Under the pieces are notes generated by a model. It saw only the letters and a program-made list of their open reading frames with translations. It did not search any database and had not been told where the DNA came from. Both the position numbers and the translations under genes were made by a program. 64,000 bases of DNA from Phyto melanocephala (taxonomy: Eukaryota; Arthropoda; Insecta; Diptera; Rhinophoridae), in the NCBI GenBank assembly GCA_941918925.1, contig OW799237.1, forward strand, positions 56,718,997-56,782,996, in the 5' to 3' direction. Of the stretch, positions 34,033 to 45,897 are shown piece by piece (within the stretch, counting starts at the first letter, position 1; each line of letters opens with the position of its first letter).

Positions 34033-34651
34033 TCTATATATATAAAAGTGAAACTCTGTGTGTGTGTGTGTTAGCTATAGACTCCAAAACTGTAAAACCG
34101 ATCTGGCTCAAACTTTGGTAAGTTGTTGTACACATACCAGGGAGTGTTTATGGGTGGAAAAAAGTGGGCGGGGCTACGCCCACAAAAAATTAGTTATCAT
34201 TTTAAGCTACTTGCACATAACCGATTTTTCTGAAACTTTGCACACATATCGAGCTCTCATGACTAAATAATTTCGTGATTAGAAAATTGGGCGGGGCTAC
34301 GCCCATAAAAAAGTTTTAATTTTGAGCTACTTGCACTGGACCGATGTTTATGAAACTTTGCACACATATTGAGCTGTCATGACTATATAACATCGTGATT
34401 AGAATGGTGGGCAGGGCGACGCCCATAAAAAGTTATAATTTTGAGGTACTTGCTCTGAACCGATTTTTGTGAAACTTTGCACACATATTGAGCTGTCATG
34501 ACTATTTAGTTTCGTGTTTAAAAAAGTGGGCAGTGCAACGCCTATTTAAAAAAGTTATAATATTCTGATTTTTGCACTTGATATTCAATTTAAATTCAGA
34601 ATGCATTTTTATTCATTAAGGGGCGTAGCAACGCGCGCCGGGCTTTTCTAG
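34033..34651 (+). mobile_element. non-autonomous Helitron, complete ends
   Basis: Begins TCTATATATATAAAAGTG and ends with the hairpin AACGCGCGCCGGGC, TTTT and CTAG, inserted between A and T as Helitrons are. Inside are three or four tandem ~110-bp units, each with GGGCGGGGCTACGCCC or its variant and GAAACTTTGCACACATAT. No Rep/helicase coding. Family members at 10543 and 59388. Confidence 0.85.
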
Positions 34652-35220
34652 TACATACTAAATATTACATATTTATAAAAAAAAACTCACATTTCTCAAA
34701 CATACATAAATGTTTATTCTGTGAATTTCAAGTTAATCTATAGTTTTGGGTTGACTTTATAATAAATAAAATGTCTAATCCAATTGGGAATCTTTTGGAG
34801 AAAAATGGACCAAGCGCTCAATGCAAATGTTCCACCAAACAAATGTCAATGGGGAGTTCATTACCAAGCAAACAAACTACTACCCTACAGATAATATTGG
34901 GCTACGTGGTCCATTTTATCTAAATTGACTACTTACAACATGGTCCTATGTTATGCAGTCATGGACCATATCATTTTCAAACAAGAGACTATAGTTGAAC
35001 GACAAGTGTTCGTGTTTTAACGAACATGTATAATGGTCGTGTAGGTGCTCCATCGTGTAGTGACAAACAGTAGTTTTGAGACTACTCCGATGGGTTATAT
35101 AGTCCAGCCCTAGGACATCGTAATGTTAAATCGACCATGTTTTCTCCATACATTTGGGTTACCTTTGGACTAGTCCTAGTCTATTATGGAGTACACTTTA
35201 CATGCGTGTATGGACTACTC

Positions 35221-35575
35221 CCGTATCTGCAGGGTACCAACATAAAACGCCACTTAGAGAAAATACACCCACAAAAATTCAAAAAATACAATATACAGGT
35301 ATTAAAGCACCAAATAGAAAAAATAAGATTTATAAAGCCTGTAGAAAATCAACCATCTTTGGCAAACTTTTTGGAAAAAGCTAGAAAAGAAATGTGGCTG
35401 GAAGATTCCAAAGTGTCAAAGAATATTGACACTTTGGAATCTTGCTAGTGAGCAATTATTTAGTGCTGCTGGACAACTTTATTCAGACCGAAGAAATAAT
35501 CTACATGGCATAAATGCTGAAAAATTGCTTTTTAGCCATTATTATATAAAAATACTAAATTTTGAGTACTAATAT
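35221..35575 (+). pseudogene. hAT transposase relic: BED finger joined to dimerisation tail
   Basis: GTNIKRHLEKIHPQKFKKYN carries the H-x4-H of a BED finger (its Cys pair is lost). PSLANFLEKARKEMW follows. After a break, ASEQLFSAAGQLYSDRRNNL, HGINAEKLLFSHYY and KILNFEY-stop form the hAT C-terminal dimerisation region. The catalytic centre is deleted. Belongs to the hAT at 32259-35915. Confidence 0.7.
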
Positions 35576-35923
35576 GTATACTGTATTTAACTCCTGTACT
35601 ATATTGAACTTTTTCTATATTTTTTATATTTTCTGTTTTTTTTTAACAAAAGCAATTGCTAATTGTTTTTTAACTATAGAATAGTTTTACTACTTTAAAG
35701 TGCAATTTATCTTCTAATTTTTCATCTTTACAAAAATATAAATGTTATGAATTCCTGAAATTTTATTTTGTTTAAATAAATAAATTAAAAATCGTTAAGA
35801 TTTAATGACAAAAAGTTCGGGTTAGGGTTCGGCCGAACTTTGCAAAATTTACCGAACTTCGGGTTAGGGTTCGGGTTAGGGTTCGGTCTGAAAAAGTGCG
35901 TTCGGTCGGACACTAAATATTAT

Positions 35924-36712
35924 GGAATTGAATTTAACAATATGCAAATATATTACTTTCTGCAGATATTCACCAATTTTAAATGTTTACTCTCTAAATG
36001 GCTCTAAATTATATGTTGTTGACTCGTTTTTAGATCTTGGAATTCTCTTTTTTATGTAAAAATAATTTAAACTATCATGTAACAATGAAAAGTAAATAAA
36101 GCTAATGGAATATTAAGTTTTATAAAGCGTTGGACTAAGGAATTTAATGATCCTTATGTGAATTATATCTTATTCACGTCATTGGTCCCCAATATGAAGT
36201 GTATATTCAAAAACTTGAATCAGTCCAAAAACAGTTTTTGCTGTTCTGCCTTCGTGACTTGCCTTGGAATCCTAATATCAACTTACCGTCATATCGAAGT
36301 CGTTTATTACTCATTGCGCTCCCAACGTTACAAGGCCGAAGAATTTTGCATTTGTCCTGAATCTAATTCAAGGTAAAATTAATTCTGCATATCTTCAACG
36401 TAAAATATGCATCAATGTTCCTATCAGGCAGCTCAGATTTTATGAACCGTTATATGTACATAAAATTTTACCGATCAAACTACTTAAACTTTGAAGAATT
36501 TGTGCTGAGGTAAAAAGCTCTACGCACACATCGACTTTTCTGATAATGCTGCTGTAACTAGAGGAAAGCTGAAAAGGCTTCTGAATTCAAATGCTTATAT
36601 CTAAGGATGTTTTTGTCTTTTTTTGTTCATGCAATTATTGTTTTCTTAAAAAAAAAAAAATTATGCTCAACTGTGAATTTTTATGTAGGTTTAATTAAAT
36701 AAATAAATCAAT
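35924..36712 (+). pseudogene. Jockey-like LINE RT, C-terminal half and 3' end
   Basis: MELNLTICKYITFCRYSP, DLGILF, NYHVTMXXN, FIKRWTKEFNDPYVNY, LIRPxxxxxL-like region, then QKQFLLFCLRDLPWNPNINL, PSYRSRLLLIALPTLQ and RKICINVPIRQLRFYEPLY in several frames. The tail ends in AATTAAATAAATAAAT near 36705. It continues the element from 31848. Confidence 0.75.
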
Positions 36713-36724
36713 AATCTCATTATA

Positions 36725-37260
36725 TACAAGATAAAGCGTCCGCCAAATAACTTTTTTTTTTTTTTTTTTTGGAAATGCTATAAAAAAGTGTAGTTGCCAA
36801 TATCCTCCTCTTCAATTTTTGTGAACAAAAATTTGTTTAGCATGGCCATTTACTACGGCCACACCTTGCTCATTTTCGAAGAAAAATTGCCCAATTATGC
36901 CTCTGGACCGAAATCCGCACCAAACAGTGACTCGTTTTGGGTGTATCGGCTTTTCAATGTATGCGTGCGGGTTTCTGTGTTCCCCAAATGCGACAATTTT
37001 GCTTGTTTACATACCCACCAAGATCAAGATGAGCTTCATTTGAAAAGATGATTTTTTTTTTGGCAAAATCGATCAAAGTAATGTCGCAATATTTCCCAGC
37101 ATTGTTCAAGCGTATACACAACCATATTCGTTCAGCGGAAGGATAAAACTAATTAACTGTCACATCAGACATGAGCTAAGTGTTACCATTCACGAAATAA
37201 GCATTAGATGAAAAAAAAAAGTTTGATGGCGGGCCCTTTAAATTAATTGTACAAAAATAG
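36725..37260 (-). pseudogene. mariner relic (rosa-like relative)
   Basis: Minus strand: IIFSNEAHLDLGGYVNKQNC, RIWGTQKPARIH, VTVWCGF-like block, FFENEQGVAV and KFLFTKIEEEDIGNYTF. This is the first catalytic block (Asp changed to Asn) up to just before the second. The right end, AATTAATTTAAAGGGCCCGC on the minus strand, resembles the terminal repeat of the mariner derivative at 23887. The left edge GTTATTTGGCGGAC is shared with position 110. Confidence 0.6.
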
Positions 37261-38480
37261 GGCAGAAGAAAGAAAAATTAAAAAAAAAAATGACAAAAGC
37301 TTTCACAGTTTACGATCGGTATCGGATAAAGAACTTTCCTGTATGCTAGCTTCCGATTTAAATCTTGAAACCTACAAGATTGAGTTTGAAACAATTCTAT
37401 GAGTTGTTCTTCTTTGTTTCGATATATTTTAAGCTATTACAATCTTTCCTTTGTAGTTTTCCCTGTTTCTGTGAGCAAACGCGAAATTTTCCTTTCACCA
37501 ATTCATACCGATTTTTGGTTGAAAACGAATAAACTCACATCATAGTTTAATGTAAAAATTAACATTAAATATTTACAAAACAAAATTGCAGAGTGAGCGT
37601 AATCAAAGAAACAAAAAATTTTATTATTAATTTTTTATATAATTGAGCTTAATATCCCATTGCTTCTGACTTTTATTTTAAGCTCACTAACAAAAATATA
37701 TCCCTTTATTAAACTTTATAAAAAAATAAACACAGAAACAAAGATGTCTTTTATTTCATTTAGCAGAAATTATCTTTTAAATTAATATTTTTTTATTCTA
37801 ATAAAGAACATTATAAAGCTGATAGATGCAAACGATAACTGAGTATTTGCATTTACATTCGTATTCGCTTTCCTGAATACATATTTATACTAATATCAAT
37901 TTTCATATTGATAGCAACATAATTAATTCAAATGATGTTTTATCCACGTAATATTAATAAAATAATATCTATAGGCGTATAGGTCGATTATTGCTAGCAA
38001 TAGAACTTAAGTTTCGTTGTCAGTTGTAAAATAAGGTATTCCAGAGAGCATTTTTTTTGTAAAAAATTACTATATTGGCACTGTTTAAAAATGTATTAAA
38101 TAACATAAACTTATTATATTTTTATATGAAAACTTGTAAATTTATGAAATAACTAGAACCAAAAGTAAACAATTTCCAAATCAGTGATTTTTTAAAATTA
38201 TGCGCTTTTTTTTGGGTTTAGGTTCTTTTTGAAATTTTAAAGTTTCACAAAACAATTGTTTGTAAGGCCCATCTAGCGTTTACAAATGTGGAGATTTATC
38301 TACATTTTGCAGTTTTTCTAAGCATTGTACAGTTTTGAAGCTTTTAGTTTAAAAAATTAGTTCATAAAGTCATAATTTATTTATTTGCTTAATATAACAG
38401 TGGCAAGGTTGTATGTAGTACATACTTTTTTTGCACCACTGATCACAAAGAAAGAGGGAATTCACACACATTTAGGTCTA
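37261..38480. other. unassigned AT-rich DNA
   Basis: No gene, terminal repeat or known family recognised in 1.2 kb. Confidence 0.4.
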
Positions 38481-38483
38481 AGA

Positions 38484-38569
38484 TAGTTCGACGTTCGTAA
38501 ATTATTGTGTTCTATATGTATAGGTTTTATATATCACATAGAGCACAGTAATTTACGAACGACGAGTTG
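38484..38569 (+). repeat. near-perfect 70-86-nt hairpin
   Basis: CGTTCGTAAATTATTGTG at 38492 pairs with CACAGTAATTTACGAACG ending 38561. The stem continues through TCTATATGT/ACATAGA to a loop of about 10 nt. In plus-strand RNA two of the mismatches are G-U pairs. It could be a small MITE or a microRNA-like hairpin; no conserved seed was recognised. Confidence 0.5.
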
Positions 38570-38959
38570 TGTATTTCTATTTGGTATTTGCTATTATAAT
38601 TTGTTTATTTTTATTTAGCTTATAAGTAGGTACATACTTAAAAATAAAACAAGACACTATATGTATGTACTTTTAAAACGTCGTGTATGTTGCGTGTTGT
38701 TAGTTAAATTTTTTCTAAAGAGTACAATTTGTCTTGATTTTCTTCTACTTTTGAAGCAACTATCAAAATTAAATCAATATTTTTCTTGATATTGCCACTA
38801 AAATGGATAAATATACATACATATGTATGTATAATAAGAAATAGTAAGTTAAACAGCGCTGTCTTTATATGTACATTCTTTTTTACACTAAAAAAAAACA
38901 AATAACAAGATTACTGTAAAGAAGATAAAAATTTGCCGTCAGATTTGATACAAATGGCA

Positions 38960-40480
38960 GAATCCCCACCTCGCTCAAGTAAAAATCTACAACGTAAATT
39001 GAGTGGTTACAACAAATAGTGAGAGGATCAAGCAATGTTAAAATCTTTGGCTTACTGTAAAGCTTATTGCTGTGAGCTTAAAGCTTTAGCTGGAGTCTCA
39101 GATTTAAGGGCCCATGCCATGCCATGGCAGCTAAACATGTTGAAAGAACAACAGTTGTACAAATTTAAAAAAAAATTTAAGTTGTCACTAAGCGATGCAG
39201 GGAAGTTTAGTGTGAAAATATCATATATTGAACTCCATTAAGCAGCGTTTTGTGCAAATCGATTTATGGCAATGGATCATTTAGTTACGTGACTGCAAGA
39301 AACTTTTGAGAATTTAGCTAAAAAACAAAATGTGCCGGAACAAAGACAACATCTATAGTGATAAACGTTATAGGAGAGACTCATAAAGAAAACCTCCGTA
39401 ATAAACTAAAAAGTTGTTATCTCTAGTCGTTAGAGTTGAAATTAAAGACACACTAGGTGATTTTTTTTTACTTGGTTACCTCCAATAGGATTTATTACAG
39501 AAATTGTAAATATTTTTAACAGTAATAATAAAAAGTATAAAACAAACTTAAGAGGTTCTTTGCGGGTGGTGCCAATATAATAAAGACTGCTGAAAAAATG
39601 TTGTTCGCATTTAATTATACTTAAGTGCATTTGCCACTCTTTCGCTCTTTGTGCAAACTCAGCTTGTAATTTTTTACCGAATTATATTGAAGGTGGTGCG
39701 AAAGATGTATACAATTTTATTCTAAATAGTCCAAAAAGTAGATTTATTCTTAGAATTAAAAGTTTTGCTACAGTAAACAAGCTATTGAGCAGAATAGATG
39801 TCTTAAAACTATTTTTTACTACTTCAAAACGGAAGCACACATATACAGTTACTAAATAGTGCAATAAATCGTTTCTATGGAAAAAATTTTGAATATCTAG
39901 AAAAGAAGGAATATACACACATACATACATACATACATATGTATACCTTTTAAGAAATTTAAAAATATTGATATTAACGATTTCACATGTTTAAAAGATT
40001 CAAGAGATATCTTTTTAGGTGCGTAAATTTTCTTAGGGCTAAATACAACTCATTAAATAATTAAAATTCGAAAAGGACTTTAGAAGTTATTGCTTAAAAT
40101 TTTACGTTGAGCTTTGCAATTCCCTATAAAAAAGTTTGATTTAGATAATGAGTAGTTAGAATGTGTTGAGATCTTAGCAATTTTTAATTATGTCGTTTTG
40201 TGCCAAACGTAGTAGAAATGAATCACATTCAAGAAACAGATGAGCGGCGTAAACTTCTGCACATTCATTTTATTATTTATTAGAACTAGAAAATATTGAA
40301 AAGTTTTGGGAAGTAATTTTTCAACAAAACGTGGGGATAGAACTGAAGCTTTTCCTAATTAAAAAAAAAAAAAAACTAGTATAATAGCAACTGCTAATGT
40401 GGAACGATTTTTTCACAAATTCATATTAGTAAGAAAAAACTAAAAAACACTGTCTGGCATTTAAAGAACTAAAGATTTTC
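38960..40480 (+). pseudogene. degraded hAT-like transposase
   Basis: AYCKAYCCELKALAGVSDLR resembles a hAT N-terminal BED-type finger (CxxxCC...DL..HA). DIFLGA, FLGLNTTH and LKILR-like text appear near 40010-40110, and TANVERFFHKFILVRK near 40400 resembles the hAT C-terminal VERxFS motif. Everything is out of frame. Confidence 0.45.
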
Positions 40481-40488
40481 TTAAAAGC

Positions 40489-41034
40489 AAAAGTAAGAGC
40501 ACTATATTCGTCTGTGCCGAATTTTTAATACCCACCACCAATTTGATGTACTTTTATAGCACAAAATTTATTATTTTGTTATTAACAGTAATCGCTATGG
40601 AATAATATCTTTATAATAAAATATGTTTTACTTTCGTAAATAGGACGTGTCAATAAAGTTTCTGCTAATAAATACAACTTAGATATTTCAATATAGAGTC
40701 CTCTATTCTTCCAAAATCTTTGTCCATAGAGAAAAGTGGGCGTGTCACATTTACTTTTCGCCAGTAAAAAGCTTTTGACTAAAAAGCAATATTTGAGAAA
40801 TTTCAGAAACATACATCTATTTTTGTCAATTTTATTACATTTTAAATTTTGAATATACCGAAAAATACACTGTGCGGTATAAATTTTCGTGCATTTTGAT
40901 CTATAACTCCTGTCCTAATGCATAGATTTAAGCCATTTTCAGACAGAAATATTTTTTTTTTACTCAGGAAATATACATTCGAAATGTCATGGCTCTACGT
41001 TAATGCGTTTGGACACAATTGCATTTTATTCGAA
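40489..41034 (+). repeat. DINE-A 5' half, abruptly truncated
   Basis: AAGTAAGAGCACTATATTCG to CAATTGCATTTTATTCG, where all other copies continue ATGTTCGAAGGACAC. Here unrelated coding-like sequence follows directly. Confidence 0.7.
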
Positions 41035-41286
41035 AGAATTCGACGTCGTAATCAGAAATTGTTAAAGAGAGAAATGCAGCTCTTACGAAGCCTTGAATAC
41101 CGAAATGCGATATACTGCAAATGGAGACAAAATGTGAAAAAACTAAAGGACGAATACAGGGGCTTGTCAATTTTTTTCTGCAACCGCCCTTTACTGATAT
41201 TTAAACTTGGAGGATTTCTGCAAAATTTTTTTTCTCGAAACACCCTAGTACCTGCGATAAAGAAATATTTGCTTTCCATTCATTAG
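41035..41286 (+). pseudogene. unrecognised basic coiled-coil-like fragment
   Basis: Open frame RIRRRNQKLLKREMQLLRSL, EYRNAIYCKWRQNVKKLKDE, FFCNRPLLIFKLGGFLQNFF, RNTLVPAIKKYLLSIH. The Arg/Lys/Leu pattern predicts a helical coiled coil. It starts exactly where the DINE-A copy breaks off. I do not recognise the family. A transposase linker downstream of a THAP or HTH domain is one possibility. Confidence 0.35.
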
Positions 41287-41689
41287 TAGACTTTTTTAAA
41301 ATAGATATCATATTAAAGAAAAATTTAGAGCACTGTGGTACACCTAATTCTGTTTTTACATGGTATTTGGATGCAGGAAAACCCGTGTGAAAAAACCCTA
41401 TAAAAAAGACATTGATTGTATGCAAAGTAGGTGATTGATTCCTTATCTCTAAAACCTATTGAAATTAATAAAATACAAGGATTTTTTAAGAACAACTGAA
41501 TAGTTTAGTTTATTTTATTAAAACACATACATGGTATATGTATAATGTGTTTTTACACAAGCATAGTTATTAAATAAACAAAAGATATGCACTCTAAGCT
41601 TAAAAGTAATAAAAAAAAAAAAAAAATTATGACAAGTTCAGGAACTACAAACAATTAAGTAAAACAGCTACATATGTTGTTAACAAAGA

Positions 41690-41967
41690 GGATACGCTAT
41701 TAAATTTTATAATGAGTGCTTTTTCCATTTTTTCTTTAGTATCATCTTTAGTGTATGATAAAGATTTAACAGATAGTTTCGTTCCAGAAATCACCGATTG
41801 CCTAATTGCAATTTAATTTTTTTTATAGTTCTGACTGTGGCTTCGTTTCTTTTAAACCGAACATTTTGCCAAGAAATGTTTCCATTTCAAAGGCGATCTA
41901 AAATTTCAATTTTGGTTTCCAAAGTAATGGCTTTACGTTTTAGTTTTGTTTTTGTAGTTTTCGACAT
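41690..41967 (-). pseudogene. pogo/Tigger transposase N-terminus (psq/CENP-B-type HTH)
   Basis: Minus strand from ATG at 41967: MSKTTKTKLKRKAITLETKI, EILDRL-stop-NGNIS, RNEATVRTIKK, then SGTKLSVKSLSYTKDDTKEK and MEKALII. The ITLxxKxEIL...EATVRTIKK pattern is the first helix-turn-helix of pogo-group transposases. With 31352 (middle) and 28023 (C-terminal half) the window holds all parts of this protein type in three places. Confidence 0.65.
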
Positions 41968-42580
41968 TTTCTTTAAGAAATACATAAAATATTTAACAAA
42001 ATTAAGAAAAAATATAAATAACTCAATAAATATAAAATATTTTTTGGCTTACCTTTTATCTTAATTCGTTAAAATTACAATTAATATAACGTTGGAAAAT
42101 CAAATTTAACTATAAACAATTCCTTTAGCAAACACGTATAATTGCATGGTTATTTCAGAAAATTTTTATTAAGATTTGTCGAACTGATAAGTATATTTCA
42201 TAGACTACATTATATTTTTAAACTGGCTCAAGTTCATTTTTTAAATGAAGAAATTAAATTTTTTATTTGTGATAATGAAATAATAAACTTGGAAGAGTAA
42301 GTTTTTATCCCGACACCATCCGGAAAATATTAACACATTCTAGTTGCTGCCACAAATAAATTTGACTGTATGTATTAAAAGGGAATTCCCTTAAATTTGT
42401 GATATAAACATATCTCGTAAAAATTAAATTTAAGCAAAAAAGTTTTTGAATCGTGCTAAATGGAATAAAATCGTGTAAAAATATTTTATATTTGTTAATT
42501 TTTTATTTTGTGTCATCAAAGAAAAAAAGAAAAACACTAATGGTTCAGTTAAGTAGCAAATACTCGGCATGTTTTATACA
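41968..42580. other. unassigned AT-rich DNA
   Basis: No feature recognised. It probably includes the upstream flank of the pogo fragment and of the mariner that follows. Confidence 0.35.
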
Positions 42581-43475
42581 GGGTGTCCGCCGGGAAGGTA
42601 TACTACTTTGTTTTCCCGTCATTATGGTAACAATTATTCTTGACAGTTCATATTTGGCGGTCGTGAAGTAGAGACGAGGCAAATTTATTATGGAAAAAAT
42701 ATTCGGCAAACCATCGTGTTTTAATCGTTAAATCATTTTATCAAAATTAATCATCGATTACTGTGAGGATGAGAAGGCTACGTAAAATTTTTGTGAGAAA
42801 TAACGTGCCAACAAGACACAATATTTATAGTGTAGTGAATGATTTCGAAGAAAGAGGGACTGTTACTGTTAGACCCACACATGGACCACAACGTACTGCA
42901 AGATCGGCAAGATCTCAGGAGCTTGGTCTTCAAAGAACAACTTTGGCCACAATTTTGCACAAAGATTTGCATTTGCTTCCATTTAAGATTCAGTTGACAC
43001 AAGAGCTTCTTCCAGAAGACCATTTACGCCGCCGTACATATGCCAATAGAATGTTGCAGAAACCCCGACTTTCATAGAAAAATCATAATAAGTGACGAGG
43101 CACATTTTTATTTGAATGGATATGTGAATAAACAGAATAGTCGGTTCTGGGCAATGGAATACCCTCAAATTATTAGTCACGCTTGCATCCATTAAAAGCG
43201 ACAGCCTGGTGTGCAATTTGGTCATTGGAAATTAAAAACGGCGTTACGGTAACTGTCAATGGAGACCGATATCGTGGTATGATGGAAAACTTTTTAACGC
43301 CACAACTGCATGCTTTGGACTTGACTAACATGTAGTTTCAACAAGACGATGCCACATCACATACAGCCAGGATTACAATGGAATTGCTGCGAGACGTCTT
43401 TTCACAACAAGTTATTTCAAGGAATGGTGAAACGCTGGAGCAATTGGAACAACATATGTAATTGTTTATGTCTAT
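42581..43475 (+). pseudogene. mariner transposase, nearly full length but broken
   Basis: From CAGGGTGTCCGCCGGGAAGG at 42581 the plus strand reads VRNNVPTRHNIYSVVNDFEE, RGTVTVRPTHGPQRTARS, RSQELGLQRTTLATILHKDL, HLLPFKIQLTQELLPEDHLR (HTH region, 42763-43077). After a frameshift comes IIISDEAHFYLNGYVNKQNS with an intact first Asp, then VTVNGDRYRGMMENFLTPQL, FQQDDATSHTARITMELL with the second Asp and VISRNGE. It ends before the third Asp. Rosa-like by the QQD and VISRNG blocks. Confidence 0.7.
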
Positions 43476-45463
43476 TAAAATTATTATTTAACACTCAACT
43501 CCCGCTGACTGTTCTCTGGCATTAGAGATTTCTGCCAACAAATGATGTCAGGTGGCCTGTCAAAACAAATTAAAGCACGCTCTAATTGAAATGTTGTCAG
43601 TTGACTTATCACATTTGTTTTACAGAAGTTATGTTTTTATGCTAACACACGACATGTACGTCTTTAGCAATGGGAAATTTTACAAGTCAGATGTAAAAAA
43701 CATACCGTGTATTAACTGCTTTAGTAAATTTGGATTTTTTTTACTTCACAGCTCTCAGTATCGTTAAAAAGTGTGTGTTTCCTGACAAAAACGTATTGTT
43801 GTCCCTTTTTCTTTATAACAATATGTTAAATGAATTACTTTCTCTACATAAAATCTTTTTTCTATAGATTTCTACCTCACGTAAATGATACAATACATTT
43901 TTAATAAAAAGTAACACGCATTGCGACAAATTTTGTCTGCTGATTTGTTACATCACGATTCAAATCTACTAATTGAACCAAAATAATTTAAAAATGCACC
44001 GAGTACTGATTTGAAAATTTTTTGCTATAAAAACTCTAAGAGACACTAAAAACAGTAACAAAACTAATGAGTTGACAGCACTGTTTATTATAATAAATTT
44101 TTTATTTTTGGTTTGGCTAGTATTCAACAGAATGTTGGTTAAACATCAAAGTATGATTGTGTGTGCTGTGTCCTTGTATTTTGTAATGATTAATTTTTAA
44201 TTGTTAAGCTTTTTGTTTTAAACTTATATTTTTCAATATAAATGTCACACACAAGAGAAAAGGGTATTGTCAAATCTATTTGGCATATACATACATACAA
44301 ATTTATAAACATACAAAAATCACACGAAATTAAACAATCGTGTAAACACAAAAATTGTATGCTAATGCATATGTTAAATTCAAAAAATTTGGTACTTTCA
44401 GCATATGGTGCAAACGACCAACATATTACATATGGTAACAGAGACATTTGTTGTTATTTTTAAACAAATAAGTGTTAACATACATATGCTGATTTAATAT
44501 ACCGTCTAAACTAAGCTTAAGACCTTATATTCATAGCTTGTTTTACACAGAGTAGAAGAAAATGGTTTGTTGTTTGTGTAGTTTTTGTAGAACTACAAAC
44601 ACCATAAATTGTTTTATTCATCAAACACATTGAAAGACAAAAGAAAAAGCATAAAATTAAAAATGTTCCTTTGTAAAAAACGTAAAGCACGTTATTTAAT
44701 TTAAAAGAAGTTATTTTTTTATTATTTTTTATACTCGCGATTATAATTTGTTGTGTTAAACAGATTCTTAGTTTGTTTATTTTTCTAAATCATTCTACTT
44801 TTATTCTACTTCACATTTATCGCAAAAAAACTTACATTATACTTTTGCTCTCATTTTCTTGAGTACGGAGCGAATTTCATCACATTTTGACGAAAGATAT
44901 TTTAATAGCTGTGACAATAAGGATGAGTCGTTTCAATTTATTATTATCTTTTCACTTGTTGTTGATATCACAAGAATAGGCTAGGCAAACCAATTTTGAT
45001 GAAAAATTATTTTTTAGAGTGATTCTAATTTATAATTGCTGTTGAATACCTACATATGTACATATACAAATCACCTCTACTCGTATTAAGCGCTGTAAGT
45101 CTAGTCTAGAAGACATGACCAATTAGGTGTTCGGCGCCATCATTAGTTTGCCAATGTAACAAGCAACATTTATATGTATGTATATACATATGTATGCATG
45201 AATGTGTTACGGTTTTTGTTATAGTTGTTGTTATTGTTGTTATAGTCATGTAATTTTTACGTTGCTTGTCGTTGCTGCTGTTTCCACTTTGTTTTTAAAC
45301 ACAAAAAGTTAATTATTCTTCATAGACGTATCGCTTAGAAAAACTCATGTTTATTTATGTTTATAATATCGATATTTTTAGACAGCAATGACCAACACAC
45401 AAGATTAACAACGAAAAAAACTACCTAAGAAATGCAAAAAGACATACATACAAATGTACATAG
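43476..45463. other. unassigned AT-rich DNA
   Basis: About 2 kb without a recognised gene or repeat family. Short ATACATACAT and GTTGTTGTTATTG microsatellites occur near 44290 and 45215. Open frames here are short and unsupported. Confidence 0.4.
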
Positions 45464-45465
45464 TA

Positions 45466-45797
45466 CAGTCGTGTCTGGATATAATGAACACCCGATATAG
45501 TGAACACCTCCATATAGTGAACACCAAAATTTTTGCATGGAGTACTCTAAATAGTGAAAAACTCTAATAGTGAACTAAATTTTGAAAACAACTTCAACAA
45601 CAATTCTTTTATTGAACTTAAATACATATAAATACATATATATTTCCTATTTTGTACAAATTATTTCTAATCAGCTATTGCATTTATATGTATGTATGTA
45701 TTTGTAGTAAATAAAACGAGTTTTTGAACAAAAATTTCAACCTGGATACTATGAACAAGCCTTGCAAAAAATATTTCACTATATCCAGACACGACTG
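45466..45797. mobile_element. pogo/Tigger MITE with TA duplication
   Basis: CAGTCGTGTCTGGATATA at the left end and its exact inverse at the right (TATATCCAGACACGACTG), flanked by TA. 332 bp, with several TAGTGAACACC-like repeats near the left end. Confidence 0.85.
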
Positions 45798-45897
45798 TAT
45801 ATAAACATGAACTCAGAGAAACAAATTTACGTACATATAGAGTACATATCCATACTACATACATATATAAGTATGTTTGCATTTATGAATGTTTGTA

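Larger units (their letters stand above)
32259..35915 (+). mobile_element. hAT transposon inserted in a LINE
   Basis: Termini TAGTGTGCGACCGAACG and (inverted) TAGTGTCCGACCGAACG. Duplicates AATCTTAT (32251-32258) and AATATTAT (35916-35923) differ at one position. GGTTCGG/TTCGGGTTAGGG repeats fill both subterminal regions. Excision restores the LINE reading frame. It now houses a DINE-A (32531-34010) and a Helitron (34033-34651). Confidence 0.82.
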
